Shown: one piece after another, positions 1 to 8,115 of the stretch
How the letters are laid out: each line of letters starts with the position of its first letter
How positions within the stretch are numbered: position 1 is the first letter of the stretch
Assembly: GCA_002408065.1 (NCBI GenBank)
Contig: DHQI01000129.1
Location: forward strand, 58,844-89,380
Source of the DNA: Bacteroidales bacterium UBA5342
Lineage (GTDB): Bacteria > Bacteroidota > Bacteroidia > Bacteroidales > UBA5342
Reading direction: 5' to 3'
DNA length: 30,537 bases
Translations under genes and position numbers: made by a program
The notes under the pieces: generated by a model
What the model was told of the DNA's origin: nothing
Databases searched by the model: none
What the model saw: the letters and a program-made list of their open reading frames with translations, nothing else

Positions 1-1
1 C

Positions 2-262
2 TCACTGATGGGGATTCCGGCCATTGTAAGCGAGGCTACTAATATAAGATCGGTGGTGAAAAAGTACAATAGTGGTTTTGGCCTGAAAGATTTGAAGCCG
101 GAAACCGTTGCCGGACGTTTGAAAGAAATGGAAACGTTAACAAATACAGAGCGTTATCAAGAAATGCGACAGAATGCATTTAAGATGGTTAAAGAAGAGT
201 TTGATTGGGAAATAATTGCTAATCGTTTTTATCAGGAATACAATCTTTTAATCGAAAAGTAA
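2..262 (+). CDS. Glycosyltransferase, C-terminal fragment (cut by window start)
   Basis: Only the last 87 residues are visible; the reading frame is open to the window edge, so the 5' part lies outside. The visible part begins SLMGIPAIVSEATNIRS, which resembles the nucleotide-sugar binding segment of GT-B glycosyltransferases (a Met-Gly-Ile-Pro turn followed by a serine-glutamate pair). It ends with the helical tail common to GT4 enzymes (FDWEIIANRFYQEYN). It probably transfers a sugar from a nucleotide donor during surface polysaccharide synthesis, as several downstream genes do. The donor and acceptor cannot be told. The stop is followed by a 153-bp purine-rich spacer before the polymerase-like gene. 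The fold is fairly sure; the exact family is not. Confidence 0.75.
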   Translation, partial: SLMGIPAIVSEATNIRSVVKKYNSGFGLKDLKPETVAGRLKEMETLTNTERYQEMRQNAFKMVKEEFDWEIIANRFYQEYNLLIEK

Positions 263-415
263 GGGGATATCGTGATGCGGAGACAGAGAGACTATGTCGT
301 TTGGGGACAAAGCAAGAAAAAGGGGTGAGGAGGGAAATTAAATCCTTCGCCCGTCATCCGTTATCCGTTCTCGTTCACTTTTAATTTTTCACTTTTCATT
401 TATCATTGTGCCAAA
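263..415. repeat. Low-complexity spacer with degenerate repeat
   Basis: The first half (263-340) is rich in GA and GGGG runs. The second half (342-405) contains gtcatccgttatccgttc followed by an acttttaatttttcactttt-like tract. Read on the other strand, this second half matches the composition and order of a tract at 12139-12185 (an aaaaatgaaaaatga run followed by gatgaccggtgacggatga). No promoter with a clear TAnnTTTG element is seen. It runs directly into the GTG start of the next gene. Confidence 0.5.
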
Positions 416-1696
416 GTGTTAGACAATAAACAAATAAAGCAATTAACAGTACTACTGACGATAATTTTGTTCTTTAAGATTGCCGGTTTTTTTACGGTGT
501 CTGAAAGTGTAGCTATTACGCGGGTGGTGAAGATTTTTGTACGTCTGATGATGACTGTGTTTTTGTTGTTTATCTTTGCCCGTATCAAGCCTCGCACCGG
601 TGTGGCTTCGTTTACGCATAATAACCGTCCGGCTATTGTGTTTTACCTTTTATATTTTCTATTAGGTTTTTTCTCTATGCTGTGGACCTCGGATCTGATG
701 GTCACTACCTTGCAGCTGATAATGGACGTGGAACTTTTGTTCTTTTCCTACATTCTTTTTCGTTTTATTGTGTACGTTAATCATTATTCCGGGGACAGAC
801 AGATACGTATCAGTCATTTGTTGGCTATTTCTATTTGGATGATAATGTTGGTTATGTTGATTGGAAAAACCGTGCTGCCCGATAAATTTTTCCGCCTAAC
901 GCATGGGGGTGATGTAGCGCGTTTGGGAGGCTTTCTGATGAATCCTAATGAGCTGGGAATGCTCTGTGTGATTGGGGCCTCGATGGGCTATGTAGAACTG
1001 ATGAAGGTTAAGCGTAAGTTGTTTGTAATGATTGTGATATTGACGATGGTGTATGGGCTGGTGCTTACCCAGTCGCGCTCGTCTATGATTGCATTTATGA
1101 TGGTTACGGGCATTTTCGTCAACGGATCGAATAGTCGTTTGCTTAAACTAGGGATGTATTCGGCTATGATTCTGGCTGTCCCTTTCATTATCAATAGTAT
1201 TTTTATAAAAGCAGGTGATATACAGGAGGTGCTCAGCATGACGGGGCGTTTACCTTTTTGGCAAGCACTGCTGACCGAGGCATTGCCTGAGGAGCCGCTG
1301 TGGGGCTTTGGTTTTATGCGTATTTATTATACCGACTATTTTGCAGGCGTCAACACCTATGCAGCTAAAATGACGCACAATACCTTTGTGCAGGTATTAC
1401 TCAACCTGGGGCTGGTGGGTTTTGGTATTGTGCTTATTCAGATGTTCTTTACTTTAAGAGCTTACTGGAGTTCTAAGGACAAGTATAAAAGGTTGGTTTT
1501 TCTTGGTATATTTCTTCCTGCCTTAGTGAATTCTTTTACGGAGTTTGGTATCTTTGGTGAAACTAATTTTGGTATCCTTTTCTATCAGTTTCTCATTATG
1601 TTGTGGGTCGTAGAGTTTAACCCCCGCCTGAGTGTTAGTGAAAAAATTACCAATAACATTATCAAGCACCGGCAAAAGAAGCTACGCGATGTCTAG
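416..1696 (+). CDS. O-antigen ligase/polymerase (Wzy/WaaL)-like membrane protein
   Basis: The protein has 426 residues and about ten to twelve hydrophobic membrane segments spread over its length. Features of the Wzy_C/O-antigen ligase family are a conserved segment LTQSRSSMIAFM in the middle and a periplasmic-loop pattern near residue 320 (MTHNTFVQVLLNLGLVG). Such proteins join polyprenyl-linked oligosaccharide units into a chain, or transfer the chain to an acceptor, on the periplasmic side of the inner membrane. The only possible start in this frame is GTG at 416, since the next in-frame ATG is about 45 residues in and would remove the first membrane helices. GTG starts are uncommon in this phylum, so the start is a weak point. 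Polymerase and ligase cannot be distinguished from sequence alone. Confidence 0.82.
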   Translation: MLDNKQIKQLTVLLTIILFFKIAGFFTVSESVAITRVVKIFVRLMMTVFLLFIFARIKPRTGVASFTHNNRPAIVFYLLYFLLGFFSMLWTSDLMVTTLQLIMDVELLFFSYILFRFIVYVNHYSGDRQIRISHLLAISIWMIMLVMLIGKTVLPDKFFRLTHGGDVARLGGFLMNPNELGMLCVIGASMGYVELMKVKRKLFVMIVILTMVYGLVLTQSRSSMIAFMMVTGIFVNGSNSRLLKLGMYSAMILAVPFIINSIFIKAGDIQEVLSMTGRLPFWQALLTEALPEEPLWGFGFMRIYYTDYFAGVNTYAAKMTHNTFVQVLLNLGLVGFGIVLIQMFFTLRAYWSSKDKYKRLVFLGIFLPALVNSFTEFGIFGETNFGILFYQFLIMLWVVEFNPRLSVSEKITNNIIKHRQKKLRDV

Positions 1697-1754
1697 TACC
1701 TATCTCACATTAACATAAGCCTTGTATTTCCTAAGAAATGATGATAGCAGAGCG

Positions 1755-1823
1755 CCCTTCCAGGGACTGAATTACAAGCTTTAGCACTTTTCCCAAAAAT
1801 ATATTTTATTCCCACCCTGGGAA
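1755..1823. repeat. Two small tri-loop hairpins in the spacer before the kinase fusion
   Basis: The 234-bp spacer (1697-1930) holds CCCT-tcc-AGGG at 1755-1765 and TTCCCA-ccc-TGGGAA at 1809-1823. The second is nearly the same as a hairpin at 7996-8012, also between polysaccharide genes. Neither is followed by a T-run, so they are poor intrinsic terminators. Nothing else recognisable is present in this spacer. Confidence 0.45.
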
Positions 1824-1930
1824 AGTAAGCCGTCTTGACTTTATTTTAATAAACAGAAATACAGATGGTTAGCAGTGTTTTTGAGCTGCGGCTTAATAAT
1901 GGCATTAGAGCATTACAAAATGAATAAGCC

Positions 1931-4513
1931 ATGAAGACCAACAATTTTACACAAGCAGATAAAACAGTTTTAAGTCACTTGTTTTCGGCAGAAGAAAAAC
2001 GGGTGCTTTTTGTCGGTCAGCACAACGATGTAGTGGCTAACGTCCATGCTGACACCATCATATATTCCGGTCGTCAGAAAGGGAAAAAAAGCACTTACAA
2101 CAAAGCGGTCTTTTATTATATTCCCAATCCTGATGCTACTATGCGTTGGATTTTTTCCGATCAGCTTAAAACGCCTTTGTTTTTAAGTTTTTACTCACAG
2201 GTTAACATTAAGGCGGCGCTCTATGCTTTAGTCCTGAAACTGATTTTTATCTTACGTTTGCAACATTTTTTAGCCCGTCCTTTTACGGTTTATTATAAAA
2301 AAAACTTGCCTCTGGAGGCTATAAAGCAAGATCTTAAGGCTGATGACTATACTATCTTTACAGGCACAGCCGGCCTTAACCGCAAAGCTGTGGTGGCTTT
2401 TAGCCAAGGCAAGAGGGTGGGTAGCTTTCTCAAGCTTCCGGTAGGTCGTCATTCCGCACAACTGATTCGTAAAGAAAAAGAACAACTGCAGATAGTAGCG
2501 AGCAAAGGTTTTACAGCTTTTACCTATCCGCAACAGCAAGAGGTGACAATGAAAGAGGCTCTTTTGCAAAGTAATATTGCAGGAGGTGAAAACCGTAGCT
2601 TGAATAATTTTGGTTCAGGGCATACGGCTATTATAAGCGAGATGCACCAAAAAACAGGCCGTAAAGTAGCTCCCCAAGACTGTGCTTATCTCGACAAAGT
2701 CCGTGGGTACTTACAGCACCTTTCTACAGGGCAGCGTATCTTTTTGTCTGATGATTTATTCTTGTATCTAGAACAGCTCTTGCACGAGACCATGGGGCAA
2801 AAAACACTTAGCGTGGCTATGAGCCATGGCGATTTTGTGCCCTGGAATATGTGTGGCACAGAGCAGCAACCTGGTGTGTTTGACTGGGAACTGGCCGATG
2901 AGGCTTATCCGGCGATGTTTGATGCTTTTCATTTTGTGATACAATCCGCCATTCTAAATGGAAACAAACCTTTTGATGAGGTGCTTAAGGCCCTTGAGAA
3001 TTTGCGGAAAAGAGAAGATATACAAGTGTTTATGAAGTCAATGGGCCTTGATTTTGATCAGCAGCTAAAGCAGTATTTGCTCTTGCACGTCAGCCATTAT
3101 CTGCTGCTCTATTCCCAACAGGAAAAATTACATAAACAGGTATATTGGTTACTCAATACCTGGTTACACTTAATAGCTTACACGATGAATAATGAAGTTA
3201 GTAAACTATCCCGAAGAGAGTCTTTTGTGCCTAATTTGTTTCAGGTGTTAAACGAGAAAGGCATCAATTATGCCGTGCTAAAAACGGCCGGAAAAAATGT
3301 GTTGAAACCCGACCCTTTTGCGGATATTGATATCTTGATAGAAAAGAAATCTCTGGACGAATTGCTCTCAATACTGACGCGTGTCAATGGCATACAACGG
3401 TACAAGCTTAGCCGAAAATCGAACCTGACGACCTTGGCTATTTTCTTTCAGGATCAGAGTTTCCTGTCGCTTGATTTTGTGACGGCATTCAAGCGTCGTG
3501 CGCTAGTTTATATGTCGGCATCGCACGCCTTGAAACGCAGAATATATGATGAACGTGGTTTTTACCGATTAAAATCATCCGATGATTTGAACTATATCTT
3601 GAGTTTTTACTTACTAAATAATGGTGAAATACCAGAGCATTATAAAAATTACTTTTTAGAGATGGATGAGATCAGTAAGTTTGAAGTTCTATCATCTATA
3701 AACAAGCGTTTAAATCTTGGGGCACAGAACTTGGAAGACCTTATAGAAGGAAAAGAGGAATTGAAAAAAAATATGAATATGAAAGTAAAAAAGATGAAAA
3801 CTAACCGTGGTGTGCATCAATTAAAGAATAAGCTTCAATATATGGTCGACACAATGAGGGGCTTATTTACGCTGCGTGGCTTTACCATTACTTTAAGTGG
3901 GGTGGATGGTGCCGGAAAAAGTACCTTGCTCGAACTTGTAAAGACTTATGTAGAAAAAGATTTGCGTCGTCAGGTGGTGTTATTGCGCCATCGTCCCTCA
4001 GTACTCCCGATTCTTAGTGCTTATGTATATGGTAAGGAGGAAGCTGAGCAACGTTCTGCTGCCAAGCTGCCACGAACAGGCAATAATACCAGTGTGCCAA
4101 AATCTGTTTTGCGTTTTATGTATTACTATCTCGATTATGTGCTGGGGCAGTGGATGGTTTATTTTAAATATACTCTACGCGGAAAAGTGGTGATTTATGA
4201 TCGTTATTATTTTGATTTTATTAATGATCCTAAGCGTAGTAACCTTCAGTTACCCAAAGGGATGGCCCGTCGTGGTTATGCTTTGGTGTTTAAACCTCTG
4301 CTTAATATTTATTTGTATGCTCAGCCGGATGTGATTTTAGCCCGCAAAAAGGAACTGGATGCCGAAACAATCACCGAACTGAATGAAAAATACTTGTCAA
4401 CGTTTAATCGTTTTGGAAAACGGTATAAGCATTCTAAATATGTAGCGGTGGAGAATCTGGATATTGATGATACAATGAATGTCATAAAACAAAATATTAA
4501 TGCTGTGGCGTGA
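1931..4513 (+). CDS. Three-domain protein: APH-like kinase, nucleotidyltransferase-like, thymidylate-kinase-like
   Basis: The protein has 860 residues and no signal peptide, so it is probably cytoplasmic. Residues about 160-400 look like the aminoglycoside phosphotransferase/choline kinase fold: SHGDFVPWN at 298-306 fits the catalytic HGDxxxxN loop, and DWE at 318-320 fits the metal-binding DxD/DWE position. Residues about 430-560 resemble small nucleotidyltransferase-like proteins, with DID at 465-467 as the possible metal pair. Residues about 650-860 are a P-loop domain of thymidylate-kinase type, with Walker A GVDGAGKST at 657-665 and DRYYFD starting at 757. Residues 1-160 match nothing I recognise. 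Its place among glycosyltransferases suggests it phosphorylates or activates a polysaccharide or lipid precursor rather than making dTDP for DNA. The substrates are unknown. I see no internal stop, so the fusion is intact in this sequence. Confidence 0.75.
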   Translation: MKTNNFTQADKTVLSHLFSAEEKRVLFVGQHNDVVANVHADTIIYSGRQKGKKSTYNKAVFYYIPNPDATMRWIFSDQLKTPLFLSFYSQVNIKAALYALVLKLIFILRLQHFLARPFTVYYKKNLPLEAIKQDLKADDYTIFTGTAGLNRKAVVAFSQGKRVGSFLKLPVGRHSAQLIRKEKEQLQIVASKGFTAFTYPQQQEVTMKEALLQSNIAGGENRSLNNFGSGHTAIISEMHQKTGRKVAPQDCAYLDKVRGYLQHLSTGQRIFLSDDLFLYLEQLLHETMGQKTLSVAMSHGDFVPWNMCGTEQQPGVFDWELADEAYPAMFDAFHFVIQSAILNGNKPFDEVLKALENLRKREDIQVFMKSMGLDFDQQLKQYLLLHVSHYLLLYSQQEKLHKQVYWLLNTWLHLIAYTMNNEVSKLSRRESFVPNLFQVLNEKGINYAVLKTAGKNVLKPDPFADIDILIEKKSLDELLSILTRVNGIQRYKLSRKSNLTTLAIFFQDQSFLSLDFVTAFKRRALVYMSASHALKRRIYDERGFYRLKSSDDLNYILSFYLLNNGEIPEHYKNYFLEMDEISKFEVLSSINKRLNLGAQNLEDLIEGKEELKKNMNMKVKKMKTNRGVHQLKNKLQYMVDTMRGLFTLRGFTITLSGVDGAGKSTLLELVKTYVEKDLRRQVVLLRHRPSVLPILSAYVYGKEEAEQRSAAKLPRTGNNTSVPKSVLRFMYYYLDYVLGQWMVYFKYTLRGKVVIYDRYYFDFINDPKRSNLQLPKGMARRGYALVFKPLLNIYLYAQPDVILARKKELDAETITELNEKYLSTFNRFGKRYKHSKYVAVENLDIDDTMNVIKQNINAVA

Positions 4514-4524
4514 GGATGGTTTGA

Positions 4525-4682
4525 AAATTTAAGATTCCGGATTCAAAATTTAAGATTCAAAATTTAAGGAGATTTATGACGTGACGCTTATGTTTTCTCA
4601 TTGCATCATTCACTCATTCACTCATTGTTAATTCAAAAATTAAGAAGATTTATGACGTGACGCAAATATTCACTCATTCATT
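4525..4682. repeat. Duplicated intergenic element before the acyltransferase
   Basis: The spacer contains an 18-bp exact direct repeat, agatttatgacgtgacgc, at 4570-4587 and 4646-4663 (76 bp apart). Each copy is preceded by an attcaaaa-ttaag-like tract and followed by attcactcattca. Upstream, an attcaaaatttaag-type unit is repeated about three times (4525-4568). The second copy ends seven bases before the next start codon, so the element forms most of any leader for that gene. Confidence 0.7.
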
Positions 4683-4688
4683 AATAAT

Positions 4689-5375
4689 ATGAAAACTCTA
4701 CTGGAAAAAATAGTACGGCGACGTAATCCCGATTTTAGATTCGATGAAGCATTGAACAGTGCAATGATCAGAACTTTATTGTTGGATCGTAGTAAAGCAG
4801 TGATGCGTACTTTGTTTCGTTATCCTTCGCAGTTGTTGTCTGGTTTAATGCTGGGGCGTGGGGTGCGGATAATGAATAAGCATAATGTACGATTAGGTAA
4901 TTGGGTGAAGCTTGATGATTTTGTTACACTGAACGCGATGGGGCGTGAGCCTTTAAGCATTGGTAATAATAGTAGTATTGGAGCATTTAGTCGTGTGATC
5001 ATAAGTACTTCGTACAATAATATGGGGGCATTCATACGCATAGGAAATAATGTGGGGATAGGAGAATACGCCTATTTAGGCGGTGGTGGTGGTCTCCAAA
5101 TAGGTGATAATTGCATTATTGGACAGTACTTAAGCTGTCATCCTGAAAATCATAATTATACAGATACAAGTGAGCAGATCAGGCATCAGGGAGTGAGCCG
5201 TAAAGGTATAGTGGTGGGCGAAAACTGCTGGATAGGGGCGAAGGTAACCATTGCGGACGGCGTGCATATCGGCAATAATTGCGTGATAGCCGCTGGCGCA
5301 GTGGTCACCAAAAACATGCCTGATTATTCATTGATAGGAGGTGTGCCGGCACGCGTACTGAAGATGATACGATGA
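4689..5375 (+). CDS. Left-handed beta-helix acyltransferase (hexapeptide family)
   Basis: The protein has 228 residues. From about residue 70 it shows the hexapeptide-repeat pattern (IGNNSSIG, IGNNVGIG, IGDNCIIG, VGENCWIG, IGNNCVIAAGAVV). HPENHNY near residue 155 holds the probable catalytic histidine, and it ends with the usual IGGVPARVLK tail. It resembles WcaF/maltose O-acetyltransferase-like enzymes that move an acetyl group from acetyl-CoA to a sugar hydroxyl in the cytoplasm. In this cluster it most likely acetylates the repeat unit or a nucleotide sugar. The ATG at 4689 follows an AT-rich stretch without a Shine-Dalgarno sequence, which is normal in this phylum. The acyl group and acceptor are not known. 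Confidence 0.88.
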   Translation: MKTLLEKIVRRRNPDFRFDEALNSAMIRTLLLDRSKAVMRTLFRYPSQLLSGLMLGRGVRIMNKHNVRLGNWVKLDDFVTLNAMGREPLSIGNNSSIGAFSRVIISTSYNNMGAFIRIGNNVGIGEYAYLGGGGGLQIGDNCIIGQYLSCHPENHNYTDTSEQIRHQGVSRKGIVVGENCWIGAKVTIADGVHIGNNCVIAAGAVVTKNMPDYSLIGGVPARVLKMIR

Positions 5376-5435
5376 GATGGTGAGAAGGGGAGACTGTGAG
5401 AGAGGGAGGCTTTGAGAAGGTGAGAAATGAGAAAT
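5376..5435. repeat. Purine-rich low-complexity spacer
   Basis: The 60 bp after the acyltransferase stop are built from gtgagaa, gggaga and gaggg-like units on the + strand, with very few pyrimidines. A weaker stretch of the same kind lies at 6731-6760. It has no open frame and no terminator-like T-run. Confidence 0.5.
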
Positions 5436-5493
5436 CCACCTGCCGGCAATAAATCAATAAAATAAAGGCCAACAGCCTACAAAAAATAAAAGC

Positions 5494-6714
5494 ATGAAGA
5501 CAATATTAGCAACAACATACGCTGTGAATCCTTACAAAGGATCGGAGGATGCTATGGGCTGGAATTATGTGATGCAAATAGCACGTTTTAATAAAGTAAT
5601 AGCGCTTACACGTGAGAATAATCAGTCAGATATTGAGCGTTTTATGCGTGATAATCCGTCAGAACATTATGCTAATGTTTCATTCCTTTATTTTGACCTG
5701 CCCTATTGGATGCGTTTCTGGAAAAAAGGAGGACGCGGTGCCTTGCTTTATTTTTACTTATGGCAAATGGGAGCCCCTGGTTTTATAAAAAAAACCGGAA
5801 TAGATTTTGATATTGCACATAACCTGAATTTTCATAACGATTGGACACCTACCTTTTTATGGCGCTTGGGTCGTCCTTTGGTATGGGGTCCGGTGGGACA
5901 TCATCCGGCAATTCCGGCCAATTTTGTAATGAAACATTACAGCCTGAAAGACTTGCTCATTGATCGTTTGCGCTGGTTGGTGAAACAGACGTTTTGGAAA
6001 ACAGGCATCTTCTTGCATTTGAGCGGGAAACGCTCTTCTAAAGTGCTTTGTATGAATAGTGGAGCTAATAAGGTGCTTAACTTGGATCAGCATAAGGTAA
6101 TCACAATTAATTCTGTGTGCAGTGAGGATCATCATATTGAAAAATTAAGTTCTGATAAGTTTACCGCTTTATTTGTAGGGCGTTTTGTACCTCTAAAAGG
6201 CGCTGATGTAGCCATCGAGGCTTTTGCCCGATTCTATCATGCTTTGAGTGCCCAACAACAAAAAACGGTAGAGTTTGTTTTGATTGGAAAAGGACCATCA
6301 GAGGAGGTGTTGCGTGGCCTTATTGAAAGGCATAAGTTAGAAGGGGCCGTACGCATAATACACTGGATGGACCGATCGGAACTTCAGAATTATTATCGTA
6401 AGTCTTCCGTGTTTTTATTTCCGTCGCACGAGGGAGCTGGTATGGTCGTACCTGAAGCCATGTCCTATAGTATGCCTGTCTTGGCTTTTGATAATATTGG
6501 TCCGGGAGAATTTATCAATGATAGTTGTGGCATTAAGGTGCCTTACAGCACATACGATAAATCGGTGGATGATTTTTCCGAAGCCATGCATTTGCTTTAC
6601 ACGGATACAGCTTTTCTGAAAAAATTGTCAGAAGGAGCCAAAGCATGCTACAAAGCACGCTTTACGTGGGAAAAACGTGGCGAACTTTTGAACGATATAT
6701 ACCAAGGTATTTAG
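5494..6714 (+). CDS. Glycosyltransferase, GT4-like (GT-B fold)
   Basis: The protein has 406 residues. The N-terminal TTYAVNPYKGSEDAMGWNY segment fits GT4-type enzymes, where a glycine-rich turn follows the first strand. The C-terminal domain carries FVGRFVPLKGADVAIEAF, which starts the donor-binding domain. Around residue 315 it has the E-x7-E pattern in SHEGAGMVVPEAMSYSMPV, which binds the nucleotide sugar. It would be a retaining transferase acting at the cytoplasmic face of the inner membrane on the lipid-linked growing unit. It is followed by a 172-bp spacer with a GAGGTGG/CCACCTC inverted repeat (6740-6769) but no T-run, so read-through to the next transferase is likely. The sugar is unknown. 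Confidence 0.88.
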   Translation: MKTILATTYAVNPYKGSEDAMGWNYVMQIARFNKVIALTRENNQSDIERFMRDNPSEHYANVSFLYFDLPYWMRFWKKGGRGALLYFYLWQMGAPGFIKKTGIDFDIAHNLNFHNDWTPTFLWRLGRPLVWGPVGHHPAIPANFVMKHYSLKDLLIDRLRWLVKQTFWKTGIFLHLSGKRSSKVLCMNSGANKVLNLDQHKVITINSVCSEDHHIEKLSSDKFTALFVGRFVPLKGADVAIEAFARFYHALSAQQQKTVEFVLIGKGPSEEVLRGLIERHKLEGAVRIIHWMDRSELQNYYRKSSVFLFPSHEGAGMVVPEAMSYSMPVLAFDNIGPGEFINDSCGIKVPYSTYDKSVDDFSEAMHLLYTDTAFLKKLSEGAKACYKARFTWEKRGELLNDIYQGI

Positions 6715-6886
6715 TAGATTTTCGGGACTTTGAGAGGTGGAGGTGGTCGAGATGAGAAAACGCCACCTCATAGCTTGGTGTACTTAGTAGAGATGTTTTG
6801 CTGGTTTTTTTTGGGCAGGCATTAATTGTCTATTCCTCAATAGATAAATCAAACAAACCATTTGCCATATATCAAAGATTATAACA

Positions 6887-7978
6887 ATGGAAAAGAAGAA
6901 TGAAAAAATTGTTTGTGTTCATTTATTGAATGATTTTAGTGGAAGTCCTTTGGTTTTTTCACAGGCTGTCAGGGCATTGGTGAAAAAAGGTTATGAAGTG
7001 GATCTTTATACTTCGAAACATCCAGGCGAAGGTTTTCTGTCGGGCATTGAGGGTGTTAATTATCAGCTTATCAACTATAAGTGGAGCAAGAACAAAGCTC
7101 TTACACTGATGTATTTGTTAATCTCTCAGTTGATTATATTTTTGCGTTTGCTTAAATATACCCGTCAGGATGTGCTTATTTACATCAATACGGTATTGCC
7201 TTTCGGGGCGGCACTGGCAGGCAAAGCAACAGGAAAAAAAGTGCTGTATCATTTGCACGAAACCAGTATAAAACCACCTGTTTTAAAGAAGTTTCTCTTT
7301 TCTGTTTGTGATCTTACGGCTAAAGAAACCCTCTATGTTTCCCAATTTTTGGCTGAAAGTCAGGAACTAAAACGGCCCCAAAGTCGAGTGATTCCTAATG
7401 CTCTTTCCGAAGAATTTGAAGCCAAAGCCCACCGTCATAAACCGGTATTTTCAAAACATTTTAATGTCTTGATGTTAGGTTCGTTAAAGATATATAAGGG
7501 TATTGTGGATTATGTTATGTTGGCCAAATCTTTGCCGGATCTTAATTTCGAACTGGTGATAAATGCTGATCAGAATGCTGTAGATGAGTTTTTTAAGGAC
7601 TACCATATTCCGCAAAACCTAAAGATTTATCCTACACAAAAGAATGTACATCCTTTTTATGAAAAGGCTCATTTAGTGCTTAACTTATCGCATCCAGATA
7701 AGTGGCTTGAAACTTTTGGTATGACTGCTCTGGAAGCCATGAGCTATAGTTTGCCGGTGATAGTGCCGCCGCTAGGTGGCATAGCCGAGCTGGTGGAAGA
7801 TGATTATAATGGATATAAAGTGGATGTGCGGGAGGCTGAGCACTTGCGTTCTTTAGTTAAGCGTATAGCGTCTGATGAAGCCTTGTATTACCGTTTGTCC
7901 CAGAATGCCCTGATGAGTTCCAACCATTACTCTATGCAAGCCTTCGAAAATATGTTAGATTCTGCTATAAAGGAGTAA
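6887..7978 (+). CDS. Glycosyltransferase, GT4-like (GT-B fold)
   Basis: The protein has 363 residues. Its N-terminal half begins VCVHLLNDFSGSPLVFSQAV, a GT-B acceptor-domain start, and includes a membrane-associating hydrophobic stretch near residues 75-90. The C-terminal half carries VLMLGSLKIYKGIVDYV and the E-x7-E motif in WLETFGMTALEAMSYSLPV, followed by GGIAELVEDDYNGY. These are the donor-binding signatures of retaining GT4 enzymes. It shares the general plan of its neighbour at 5494 but little sequence outside the motifs, so it is not a recent copy. It presumably adds one sugar of the repeat unit; donor and linkage are unknown. Confidence 0.87.
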   Translation: MEKKNEKIVCVHLLNDFSGSPLVFSQAVRALVKKGYEVDLYTSKHPGEGFLSGIEGVNYQLINYKWSKNKALTLMYLLISQLIIFLRLLKYTRQDVLIYINTVLPFGAALAGKATGKKVLYHLHETSIKPPVLKKFLFSVCDLTAKETLYVSQFLAESQELKRPQSRVIPNALSEEFEAKAHRHKPVFSKHFNVLMLGSLKIYKGIVDYVMLAKSLPDLNFELVINADQNAVDEFFKDYHIPQNLKIYPTQKNVHPFYEKAHLVLNLSHPDKWLETFGMTALEAMSYSLPVIVPPLGGIAELVEDDYNGYKVDVREAEHLRSLVKRIASDEALYYRLSQNALMSSNHYSMQAFENMLDSAIKE

Positions 7979-7995
7979 TCCATACTTCGGAAAAT

Positions 7996-8012
7996 ATTCC
8001 CATCCTGGGAAT
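7996..8012. repeat. Tri-loop hairpin ATTCCCA-tcc-TGGGAAT
   Basis: A perfect 7-bp stem with a three-base loop lies 18 bp after the stop of the glycosyltransferase. It is nearly identical to the hairpin at 1809-1823. There is no T-run after it, so termination is doubtful; a shared processing or binding site is possible. Confidence 0.5.
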
Positions 8013-8115
8013 TGTTGATTGCTGTCTTGTTTGTAAGTGCTTGGTAAATAGTGTGTCTTTGTTGTGGCAAGGTCTTAGATTATTACGTCTATAAGTGATT
8101 AAAAAAACTATCATA

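Noticed and set aside
1931..4513. Antibiotic resistance gene, from the APH-like domain
   Set aside because: The APH fold is shared by many small-molecule kinases, and fusion to other domains in a glycan cluster points to biosynthesis.
8095..8115. Upstream GTG start for the DUF1972-type glycosyltransferase
   Set aside because: The added seven residues precede the canonical family start MRKIAIIGTAGVPG, and the ATG at 8116 is the better start codon.
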